A stretch of DNA of 39,684 nt, from NCBI GenBank assembly GCA_019695095.1, contig JAIBAQ010000038.1:1-39684 (forward strand). The letters run 5' to 3'. This stretch comes from Candidatus Hydrogenedentota bacterium. GTDB taxonomy: Bacteria > Hydrogenedentota > Hydrogenedentia > Hydrogenedentales > SLHB01. A program made the translations under genes and the position numbers. The notes beneath the pieces were generated by a model. That model searched no databases. It saw only the letters and a list, made by a program, of their open reading frames with translations, and was not told the DNA's origin. Shown piece after piece: positions 19,801-26,029 of this stretch. The number at the start of each line of letters is the position of its first letter. Positions within the stretch are counted from its first letter, which is position 1.

Positions 19801-20265
19801 ATCAAGCTGGACATCTTTCCAGGCAGCCACCGCATAGTGTTCGCGCATCAATTCATGGTCGCCCGACTCATCGACCACCGCCGCGCTGAAGGTAACGCCG
19901 TCGCTCTTTCCGGGATCGAAAGCGGCGCGGCTCATGGCGATGCCGAATTTCAGCACGATGGGAGTCTGGTCGGGGAGATGTATGGGGTACTCAATCCACG
20001 TCATTCCCAGGGGTACGCGCCACGGTGAGTGCATCATCAGTGCCTCGCGGCCAAACATCTGTTCGCTCGGCTGATACGTCACCCCGGAAGGCGCATCCTG
20101 CCCTTGCCAACCCACGGGCATGTCCACACGCGGCCCGTCATACGACCGATACGCGACGCGCAAATATCCGATATCGCCCAGCATGGTCTTGCCCGCGGGC
20201 AACGTGACGAATTGCCCTTGCGCGGCGGCAAGTGCAAACGCTAATGCGCAGAAAACGTAACTCAT
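16867..20265 (-). CDS. Large secreted glycoside-hydrolase-like protein (GH101/GH129/DUF5696-like TIM barrel)
   Basis: A 1132-residue protein with a short signal peptide (MSYVFCALAFALAAAQG). A beta-sandwich domain at about 100-200 resembles NPCBM/jelly-roll carbohydrate modules (DVTLRLQVEPGP...WDYSYFSAP). A galactose-mutarotase-like beta-rich stretch comes next. A barrel at about 470-780 starts RIMLDIWQHHDGTY. Likely catalytic acids are D613 in AAYLDVHT and E661 in MFGEGNYQFFW, each at a strand end as in GH101 and GH129 enzymes (endo-alpha-GalNAcase type). A C-terminal beta-rich region of about 300 residues follows. The family call is by resemblance, not by a strong motif match. It probably acts in the periplasm or outside the cell on a large glycan. 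Confidence 0.7.
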   Translation of the reverse strand: MSYVFCALAFALAAAQGQFVTLPAGKTMLGDIGYLRVAYRSYDGPRVDMPVGWQGQDAPSGVTYQPSEQMFGREALMMHSPWRVPLGMTWIEYPIHLPDQTPIVLKFGIAMSRAAFDPGKSDGVTFSAAVVDESGDHELMREHYAVAAWKDVQLDLAPYAGKDVTLRLQVEPGPKKDCGWDYSYFSAPSISVGTDDSPKVALDGLIDSPAMKATEGVSLARATNDASMGVVPSSLLDGKNAVVADGDNFRFMYEGADGRVVYTYTPATGTLDDFSASINDTPAFAPALGGGVFAAIQKDGREQILALRGGAARSIELSAGDRPEVHLTWDYSLEGKTISVQWRFGMRGKALTVSATSSDAIIGTFSLGREGNVAFRRVFQVPYLWGSISYLPEQKAFTCRYLDWTVSNASNCPQGDANYETKTDGTRNTLNESAYIAISQNVAEVLPNIPSKPSPFLELLGPRIMLDIWQHHDGTYAGDAANLRDLKDNGIDHLAIISHVWQCFGYDVKLPDHLPANEQFGGDEGMKEFGKAANECGYVWSLHENYTDLYPDAPSYDESARAVNSDGSPVLGWYNAGTKVQSFGIKCNRSLGFAEKNSPDIHARFGTNAAYLDVHTCVPPWHVLDHDASQPLAAMARAKYVEQTKLFQYMRDTHKGPMFGEGNYQFFWAGLFDGAEAQVNGGEDHAPFLDFDLLKIHPQMVNHGMGYYERWFRRGYDHQWGHDTGTPEQVDKYRAQEIAYGHAGFIGAAQTDNVQWVAKEHHMMYPIQRLANTAKPKSILYEVDGRMVPIGVALVADRRLRQHIEYDSGLRVWVNWGEEPWTVEGRVLPQWGVLALGDGTQVETVLKEGVFADHVACPEYVYVDARTSFNMPYVNREKKIEPRLKTFEWLGGNKVRLSYEWVVNDSLDTDYLCFVHFTTPLISTADSIAFQQDHALPKPSSQWKAGDTIDDGPYEITIPDAPITEYNVTIGLHQEGRRVPLKGVSTSGNRILIGKLLVQRDGNTVTGVRLGDTTADTAAANKEKADFTAHLNPEGTWVDFGNVATDGSVKVEKRANELMVLPYPRDKSFTVELDVASLLGEKSLSPSVLRVTALARGSQEVIGDVPFDVRDSRIVFTVGLRNAGRYRVTSAN

Positions 20266-20358
20266 AGGCCCCCCAACAAATATCGAATAGTGTGTCTCAG
20301 AGAATGATTAGAACAACAGACAAGCCCGAGCCGCAAATCAGAAGTCAATGGCGGTCGG

Positions 20359-20949
20359 TCAATCCAATACGCGATAGTCGACGGTCTGGTAAGCGCCGCC
20401 GTCCAGAAATCGTGCAAGCATGAACAGCGTGTCGCTGAGCCGGTTCAAGAAGACAAAAATGCTCTCGGCTCGAAACTCAGGATATACCTCTTTCACGCGC
20501 ACGACGCAGCGCTCGAGGCGGCGGGCGATGGTCGTGACGACGTCCATTTGCGCGGCGAGCGGATTACTCGCGGACACAATGAATTGCTTGGGGAGCTTCA
20601 CCCGCCCTTCGAGGCGCGCCTGGAAATTCTCAAGTGTCTCGATGTGCTTTTGAGAGAGTTCCACGGCCCGATACTCCGGGTGCTTGTCTTCGGGATCGCT
20701 ACACGCGGTACCGATCACGAAGTAAACGTGCAGAAGCCACAGCAGAAAGGCGTCGATCGAGTCCGCATCCTCAGGCTGCACAGCTTGAATCGCCTGGCGC
20801 ACCAGCGCCGTCTGTGCGCGCAACTCATCGACCGCGCCGGTACAATCGATTATGACATGCGACTTCAACACATCGTCGCCGCCAAGCGTGGACGTGTGAC
20901 CTTGATCGCCTCGTTTCGTTGTAACCTGTGACCGCTTCAATTCGCTCAT
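20359..20949 (-). CDS. PduO-type corrinoid adenosyltransferase-like protein
   Basis: A 196-residue protein resembling PduO/MMAB ATP:cob(I)alamin adenosyltransferases (PF01923), which form the Co-C bond of adenosylcobalamin. The N-terminal motif TTKRGDQGHTSTLGGDDVLK matches the TKxGDxGxTxLxxG ATP-binding segment. The C-terminal RRLERC and FLNRLSDTLFMLAR match the family's RRAER and YLNRLSDxLF blocks. The middle PGG...LHxART segment is diverged (SASNPLAAQMDVVTTIA), so activity or substrate may differ. ATG 20949 is chosen because it overlaps the exonuclease stop by ATGA; an in-frame start lies 24 bases earlier. No other cobalamin gene is present. Confidence 0.78.
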   Translation of the reverse strand: MSELKRSQVTTKRGDQGHTSTLGGDDVLKSHVIIDCTGAVDELRAQTALVRQAIQAVQPEDADSIDAFLLWLLHVYFVIGTACSDPEDKHPEYRAVELSQKHIETLENFQARLEGRVKLPKQFIVSASNPLAAQMDVVTTIARRLERCVVRVKEVYPEFRAESIFVFLNRLSDTLFMLARFLDGGAYQTVDYRVLD

Positions 20950-21713
20950 GCAACCGCCAGCGAGACCGGGCAATGGTCCGATCCCATCACGTCGGCGTGA
21001 ATTCGCGATGATTTCACGCGCGGCATGAACTCTTCATTGACACAATGGTAGTCGATTCTCCAGCCGACATTCTTCTCGCGCGCGGCGGAACGGTACGACC
21101 ACCACGTGTAATGATGCGGGTCCGGCGTGAAATGGCGGAACGTATCGACATAACCCGCGCTCACAAACGCATCCATGCTGGCGCATTCCTCGGGGTAGAA
21201 CCCTGGACTGTCGCGGTTGTCCTTCGGGCGGGCAAGGTCAATCTCCTTGTGGGCGATGTTGTAGTCGCCACAAATCACAACGTGTTTGCCCGCCTTGCGC
21301 AGCTTGTTGCAGAGCTTCAGCATGGCATCGCAAAACGCCAGTTTGTAATCGATCCGTGCGCGCTCCGCCTGAGAATTGGGGTAGTACGCATTGATGAGCG
21401 TGAAGTCCTTGAACTCGAGCACCTGCACCCGGCCTTCATCATCGAATTCCTTGATGCCCATTGGCTTGACGGAAAGTGGTTCGCAGCCGGTTCTATAAAA
21501 GGTGGCGGTGCCGCTATAGCCCCTCTTCACGGCCGAATGCCACACGCTGCCGTAGCCCTTCGGCTCGCGGAGCGCGGGCTCCACGTCGCCCTGACACGCT
21601 TTCGTCTCTTGCACACACAACACGTCGGGACGTTCCGCCGCCATCCATTCGAGAAATCCCTTGCGGCCAATCGCCCGAATTCCGTTTACATTCCAAGAAT
21701 AGAGTTTGATCAT
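20946..21713 (-). CDS. xth: Exodeoxyribonuclease III (AP endonuclease, ExoIII/EEP family)
   Basis: A 255-residue DNA repair nuclease that cuts at abasic sites and degrades 3' ends, in the cytoplasm. WNVNG (N8, N10), QETK with metal-binding E36, NAYYPNSQ, GDYNIAH (D150, N152) and GSDHCPVS (D246, H247) give the whole active site. Length is normal for the Xth subgroup, and the start MIKLYSWNVNGIRA is the usual N-terminus. It is the first gene of a two-gene unit, overlapping the adenosyltransferase start by four bases. The functional link between the two is not obvious. Confidence 0.95.
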   Translation of the reverse strand: MIKLYSWNVNGIRAIGRKGFLEWMAAERPDVLCVQETKACQGDVEPALREPKGYGSVWHSAVKRGYSGTATFYRTGCEPLSVKPMGIKEFDDEGRVQVLEFKDFTLINAYYPNSQAERARIDYKLAFCDAMLKLCNKLRKAGKHVVICGDYNIAHKEIDLARPKDNRDSPGFYPEECASMDAFVSAGYVDTFRHFTPDPHHYTWWSYRSAAREKNVGWRIDYHCVNEEFMPRVKSSRIHADVMGSDHCPVSLAVA

Positions 21714-21791
21714 TGAGGCGCCTTACTGAAATCGTTCCGGTAATCAGGTCCATGCAGTTGATGCCAGGAGCTTACGGGAAACAAGGTTCAT

Positions 21792-21829
21792 CACTCAAGG
21801 GTCTGCGTCATATGCACTCAGGGATCTGC
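21792..21829 (+). repeat. Imperfect 15-base direct repeat, 23 bases apart
   Basis: CACTCAAGGGTCTGC at 21792-21806 and CACTCAGGGATCTGC at 21815-21829 match at 13 of 15 positions. A third copy of the first eight bases (CACTCAAG) lies at 22024. The 23-base spacing is close to two helical turns, as for paired protein binding sites. Confidence 0.5.
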
Positions 21830-21861
21830 CTGCCATGGTTGCGGTTAATGTCAAGGTGACT

Positions 21862-22057
21862 CACGTGGGTGCGTTTAACGGCTGGGCGACCATCCGCTGC
21901 TCGGCTCTTTAATGGTGCCTATCGGAGGTGTTAGCGTCGTTAAACTCCTTGATCTAGCTTCGGCGCTTGTTCAATAAGTCATTCATAAATAACAAGTTGA
22001 ACGAAAGGACATGACATTATCAGCACTCAAGATATCTCATTGTGCACTTGGGTGCGT
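21862..22057 (+). repeat. Pair of 13-base direct repeats (CAC[G/T]TGGGTGCGT)
   Basis: CACGTGGGTGCGT at 21862-21874 and CACTTGGGTGCGT at 22045-22057 differ at one of 13 positions. The second copy ends seven bases before the -35 hexamer of the proposed sigma-gene promoter, the usual place for an activator site. Confidence 0.5.
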
Positions 22058-22064
22058 CCGAGAG

Positions 22065-22093
22065 TTGAAAACGGGACCGTTTGCTGGTACGAT
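22065..22093 (+). promoter_or_regulatory. Sigma70-type promoter of the ECF sigma gene with operator dyad
   Basis: TTGAAA at 22065-22070 and TACGAT at 22088-22093 are separated by 17 bases. Within the spacer, AAACGG-GA-CCGTTT (22069-22082) is a perfect 6-2-6 dyad overlapping the -35 end, as expected for a repressor or autoregulator site. The start of transcription would be near 22100. Confidence 0.6.
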
Positions 22094-22102
22094 TTGGGTG
22101 GT

Positions 22103-22114
22103 GGGAATATTCCC
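22103..22114. promoter_or_regulatory. Perfect 12-base palindrome at the predicted transcription start
   Basis: GGGAATATTCCC is a perfect palindrome starting about 10 bases downstream of the -10 hexamer. This is a typical operator position. No regulator that binds it can be named. Confidence 0.45.
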
Positions 22115-22182
22115 GAAGGTCTTAAAGCTCGGTAGGCCGCATTGCCCACTTTTGCGGCGCCCGGGTAGGTGAAAGCGCTAGT

Positions 22183-22791
22183 TTGGCTGATACCGTACAA
22201 GAGACTCTCCCTCGATCCCCGGAATTCGAGAAGCTCGTTCTGGAGCACATGGACATGCTGTACGCCGTGGCTCTGCGGCATACCCGCAACACGGCAGACG
22301 CGCTGGACTTGACCCAGAACACTATTCTCAAGGCTCTTCGGTTCCACGGGAAGTTCGAGAAGGGGACGTATATCAAGGCATGGTTGCTGACCATTCTGCG
22401 GAACACGTTCATTAACGAATACCGCAGAAAGGCGCGGCGTCCTACGTTTGTCGAACTCACTGGCGCAGAGCCCGCTGTCGATACCTCTCCCGATCCGGAC
22501 ATTCGCTACGAGCCAGCCAATCGGTCGTCATCCGAAATGATGGAACTGCTGGATGACGAAGTGAAGAAGGCGGTCGAAGCGCTTCCCGATGATTTCCGAC
22601 AGGCGGTGGTCATGGCGGACCTGGAAGACATGTCCTACAAGGAAATCGCAGAGAAGATGAACTGCCCGCTGGGAACGGTCATGTCCCGGTTGTACCGCGG
22701 TCGCAAGCTTTTGCGCGAGCAACTGCTGGATTATGCGAAAAGCAAGCGGCTCGTGACTGGCGATATCGTCGAAGACCCGGATTCGAACTGA
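22183..22791 (+). CDS. ECF-type RNA polymerase sigma factor
   Basis: A 202-residue sigma factor of the extracytoplasmic-function class. Region 2 spans about 18-90 and includes ALDLTQNTILKAL, the usual DLVQET position, and WLLTILRNTFINEYRRKAR. A linker of about 45 residues is rich in acidic and proline residues. Region 4 spans about 130-185 with ALPDDFRQAVVMADLEDMSY, KEIAEKMNCPLGTVMSRLYRGRKLL as the helix-turn-helix. The start is TTG 22183, as no ATG or GTG occurs in frame between the upstream stop (22123) and region 2; a weak TAGGTG lies before it. No anti-sigma gene is next to it, which is unusual for the class. Its targets are unknown. Confidence 0.93.
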   Translation: MADTVQETLPRSPEFEKLVLEHMDMLYAVALRHTRNTADALDLTQNTILKALRFHGKFEKGTYIKAWLLTILRNTFINEYRRKARRPTFVELTGAEPAVDTSPDPDIRYEPANRSSSEMMELLDDEVKKAVEALPDDFRQAVVMADLEDMSYKEIAEKMNCPLGTVMSRLYRGRKLLREQLLDYAKSKRLVTGDIVEDPDSN

Positions 22792-22842
22792 CACAGCGCT
22801 GCGTGCGTTGTGGCGGGGTCTTGACCCAGACACAAAACGGCT

Positions 22843-22864
22843 CGCCCGGCACAGAGACCGGGCG
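22843..22864. terminator. GC-rich hairpin between convergent genes
   Basis: CGCCCGG at 22843-22849 and CCGGGCG at 22858-22864 form a perfect 7-base stem with an 8-base loop, in the 88 bases between the convergent sigma and GH123-like genes. There is no strong T run, so it is only a candidate bidirectional terminator. Confidence 0.45.
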
Positions 22865-22879
22865 TTGCGAATCAAGTCA

Positions 22880-25800
22880 CTACTTCAACATCGCCTCAAT
22901 GGCCTTGCCAAGCAATTCCCTGCGATCTTCAAGTGGGGCAGGATCGGTCGTAAAACTGGTCGTCGACGAAGTGATTTCATCGGGCACTTCAAGCAACTGC
23001 TCGAACCCCGCCAATGCCGCCGGGTCGATGCCCTTCTTCTTGGCTTCACCGATTAGCCGCCTCAGGATCACGAAGTACTCGTAGTCCTCCACACCATCGC
23101 GCAACATTTCCAGGCGAATACTCGACACCGGCCCTTCCATAATCGCTTCGGCTTGGCGTCCGGTCGCGGCTTCGGGAGGATAGATGAACCGGCCGTCTCC
23201 GTTACCCCAGGGGATACGCGCCCCGGAAGGCGTACCGTAACCGGTCGTCCATCCCATCGGGTCTTCGTAGGGGTTCTGAGGCGCGGAAGGATCGGGGTAT
23301 GCGGTCGGACTTGACCAGTAATTGGACTGCCACACGAGTATGCCGTCGATCTTGCGCTGCCACGTCTGCCACAACCACACGCGCAGGTCCATCGCGGGGT
23401 GATCGATGAAGAGCGTGCAATAGGGTTCCTTGGGTCCGGTGCATATGTACCACCAGAACTTCTCGCCGAAAGGCCTCCGCTGCTCGGCCTGTTCCATGCT
23501 GAAAGCATCGGATATCGGGCACCAGATGTTTGGGCCTCCAATGAGCGCCTCTTCGACCTGCTCAGTCAGCATGCGGTTAATACCCGGAGCGGCCTCCTGT
23601 ATCTTCCGGAACCCGTTCATCACAAACTCGTAGTCCTTGGGATCGGGTTCGTCGAACCAATACACGTACGCCTCATCGAGCCAGCCGTTCGCCTTCAGAT
23701 GCTCTTCGACCTGCTTGCAGTAGGAGGTGAACGCAGCCTTGTATTCGGGTGTGTTCTCCGCGTAATCAAGCAATGACGGCTCTGTGCGCGAATGAAAGGT
23801 CCCGCCTCCCATGCCGACGATGGGAATCGTGAACGCATTGAAGCCATACACGTCTATGGCCTTCTTCATGGCGGTATCCCATGCTGTCCAGTCAATCACG
23901 GGACTGAATGCGGCTTCGATATCCTTGGTCTCGCCTTTCTTGTAGGCTTCCACGCCGGGCCACGTGACACCAAAGGGATCGAGCGCGGCGGGAACCATGG
24001 GCGAAATGTGATGTGTACTCAGTTCCTTCAAATACAGGTCCAGCAGAACGTGTTTCTGAGCAGGGTCGTCGACTCGGTGGTACTGGAAAACGCTTCCGGC
24101 GTCGAAACCGAACGTCGTGACACAGCTCATGCGTGCGGGCAGATCGAAATCGAACACTTCCACGCGAATGGGAGCGGTATGCTCGTAGCCGTCGGCTGTC
24201 AAGTGCAGGTTTCCGGTATATGCCCCTCCAGGGATGCCCGCCGGTACATTGACTCGAATCCAAATCGGCTGATTGGCGCCCATCGGCACGTCGATTGGCC
24301 CGGTGAGCGGTGGCAAGGGATCGGGCCAAGGAGCGGCAACCCCCAATTTGTCCGTGGGATGCGTGACCTGCACATACCGCACGCGCAACAGCTCGATGTT
24401 CTCTTTGGGAATGAAAGCTCCATTGGGGCCATTCAGCGATGCAGCGGAGATCTTCAGATTGCGCAGATTTACCGTCGGCGAAATGACCAATTGGACGGCC
24501 TCGCTCTCGTTGCGCGCTGCTTGGACCACCAGCGCATCGGTGGAAACGGTGGGAACAGGACGGTCCTGGCTTACTTTCCACCCCGACGACGCCGCCCACA
24601 ATCCCACTTCCACGGAAGAGGTCGGCAGATGAGCACCGTAGGACGATTCAAAAAGCATGGAGACGGTGAACTCCGTTTCCATCCGGAACGCGATCGCGTT
24701 TCCAAGACTAAGTTGCATCGAGAACTTCCCGCTGTCCTTCAACGTATACGGGAGTCTAATCTCGTTCGCTCCGGGAGCGAGCGTTACCTGACGGATCAAC
24801 TTCAAAGTTTGCCCGCCGGACTCAGGCACGATTTCGAGATAGGGTATGGAGTAGAGAGGGCCCGTGGTTTTGTTTACGGCCCTGGCAATCAATTCGTTTT
24901 CAGGCCCGGGGCGGCACGCACCCAACGAGAGAATCGCTACATCCACACGCGGATCGGTTTCTTCGATGGCAACGTACTTGGTACTGCCTTCAAGCTGCAC
25001 GGGGGCCCCGTCGAGAGTTGCCTCCACGGAATACCCGCTTAGCACAAATGCGGCGGAGCTGTCTGTACCTTGCTTTGGACGCGCTGCGAGGCGTATCCAG
25101 ATACGCTCCGCAGGCAACATGTCGGCAGGCAGATCGAAAGACTGTCTTACGTTATCCCCGATGACGCCCAATTCGCGCCATTCACCCTCGCGAACGCCGG
25201 CGTACACCACCAACTCTCCCGCGGCATATTGCGAAACGGAGGGAATAACGCGGAATTGGGTAAGCTTGCGTCCCGCGATTTCGTGGACGTAGGTTACGTA
25301 GGAGTCTGTTGCGAAATTCCAGCGATTGGTGTTGAAGAAGCAACTCTGATGGGCCAGCGAGCGGCTGTGATTGGTATTTAGACTGCTATAGGGAGCGTCA
25401 AACGTGTAAGCGTTTCCCAGAATCCGCTCGCCATCGCCCAACGCGATATCGCCTTCTCGCCGGTATACCGGCTGCGCGAGTGTAAGTTCGACGTCATCGA
25501 ATTCCATCGTACCTTCAACGTGCCACCCGCCCAGGGCAATGCGCGATTCATATCCCTGGGGCATCTGAGCGGGCGTAATGAAGACGTTGGAGTAGCTCTG
25601 CCAATCCGAGTTCATCACACCCAGATCCTTGTTCGCCGCTCCGAATCGAAGTATGGCCGTGCCGTTCTGCACGTCGACGCTGCGCGCGAACGCTTTGAGA
25701 ACGTACAGCGTGTTAGGCAGAAGTGTGATTTCGTCCGAACTCCAAAAAGAGAAGTCGTCGCCGTTTCCCGTAACCGTCACATACCGTCCGCGATCCGGAT

Positions 25801-25984
25801 CGCTGCTTTTCCAGTCGCCCGATGCGCCCGGCGACAACGTCCACCCACCCGGGGTCGTGCCTCGACCCTCATTGAACGTGGAATTGCGGACTTGCGGCGC
25901 CTGCCCGAACCCGGCCGCGCACACGGCCGCAAACACGACGGCCGTCACGAGAATCCGTCCATAGTCCCCCCTGGAATGCGGCAT
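22880..25984 (-). CDS. Large secreted GH123/DUF4091-type glycoside hydrolase
   Basis: A 1034-residue protein with a signal peptide (ILVTAVVFAAVCAAGFGQA). The N-terminal part is beta-rich, with a carbohydrate-binding-like domain at about 25-170 (WTLSPGASGDW...FDDVELTLAQP) and two further sandwich domains. The C-terminal half is a GH123-like (PF13320, DUF4091) barrel. It begins after the conserved IPGGAYTGNLHL linker, contains AYVYWFDEPDPKDYEF with the acidic pair D778-E779, and ends in RLEMLRDGVEDYEYFVIL, a family hallmark. Characterised GH123 enzymes are beta-N-acetylgalactosaminidases. ATG 25984 is preferred to GTG 25990 because GGGAG sits eight bases before it. It lies 45 bases downstream of trkA on the same strand. 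Confidence 0.85.
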   Translation of the reverse strand: MPHSRGDYGRILVTAVVFAAVCAAGFGQAPQVRNSTFNEGRGTTPGGWTLSPGASGDWKSSDPDRGRYVTVTGNGDDFSFWSSDEITLLPNTLYVLKAFARSVDVQNGTAILRFGAANKDLGVMNSDWQSYSNVFITPAQMPQGYESRIALGGWHVEGTMEFDDVELTLAQPVYRREGDIALGDGERILGNAYTFDAPYSSLNTNHSRSLAHQSCFFNTNRWNFATDSYVTYVHEIAGRKLTQFRVIPSVSQYAAGELVVYAGVREGEWRELGVIGDNVRQSFDLPADMLPAERIWIRLAARPKQGTDSSAAFVLSGYSVEATLDGAPVQLEGSTKYVAIEETDPRVDVAILSLGACRPGPENELIARAVNKTTGPLYSIPYLEIVPESGGQTLKLIRQVTLAPGANEIRLPYTLKDSGKFSMQLSLGNAIAFRMETEFTVSMLFESSYGAHLPTSSVEVGLWAASSGWKVSQDRPVPTVSTDALVVQAARNESEAVQLVISPTVNLRNLKISAASLNGPNGAFIPKENIELLRVRYVQVTHPTDKLGVAAPWPDPLPPLTGPIDVPMGANQPIWIRVNVPAGIPGGAYTGNLHLTADGYEHTAPIRVEVFDFDLPARMSCVTTFGFDAGSVFQYHRVDDPAQKHVLLDLYLKELSTHHISPMVPAALDPFGVTWPGVEAYKKGETKDIEAAFSPVIDWTAWDTAMKKAIDVYGFNAFTIPIVGMGGGTFHSRTEPSLLDYAENTPEYKAAFTSYCKQVEEHLKANGWLDEAYVYWFDEPDPKDYEFVMNGFRKIQEAAPGINRMLTEQVEEALIGGPNIWCPISDAFSMEQAEQRRPFGEKFWWYICTGPKEPYCTLFIDHPAMDLRVWLWQTWQRKIDGILVWQSNYWSSPTAYPDPSAPQNPYEDPMGWTTGYGTPSGARIPWGNGDGRFIYPPEAATGRQAEAIMEGPVSSIRLEMLRDGVEDYEYFVILRRLIGEAKKKGIDPAALAGFEQLLEVPDEITSSTTSFTTDPAPLEDRRELLGKAIEAMLK

Positions 25985-26029
25985 GGTCACTTCTCCCCTC
26001 TCGCTCCAGTCCCCCGGTCACACTGGTTC

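Larger units (their letters stand above)
21714..22182. other. 469-base non-coding control region upstream of the ECF sigma gene
   Basis: No coding frame fits. The region separates divergent genes (xth on - and the sigma gene on +). It contains an AT-rich patch near 21965-22020, two families of short direct repeats (21792-21829; 21862-21874 with 22045-22057), a sigma70-type promoter at 22065-22093 and two dyads. Such a loaded regulatory region is unusual in this compact window. No tRNA or other structured RNA is apparent by eye. Confidence 0.6.

Noticed and set aside
21965-22012. Inverted pieces CTTGTT/AACAAG and GTTCAA/TTGAAC in the AT-rich patch as an origin or attachment site
   Set aside because: Arms are only six bases and far apart; no integrase, DnaA-box cluster or dnaA/dnaN neighbour supports it.
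23792-25042. A 416-codon open frame on the + strand opposite the GH123-like gene
   Set aside because: Antisense shadow of a strongly supported gene; composition rich in Arg, His and Gly as usual for such shadows.
16867-25984. PEP-CTERM sorting signals on the secreted glycosidase-like proteins, given the XrtA-like features of the polysaccharide locus
   Set aside because: Neither protein ends in a PEP motif followed by a membrane segment and basic tail, and no exosortase gene is visible.
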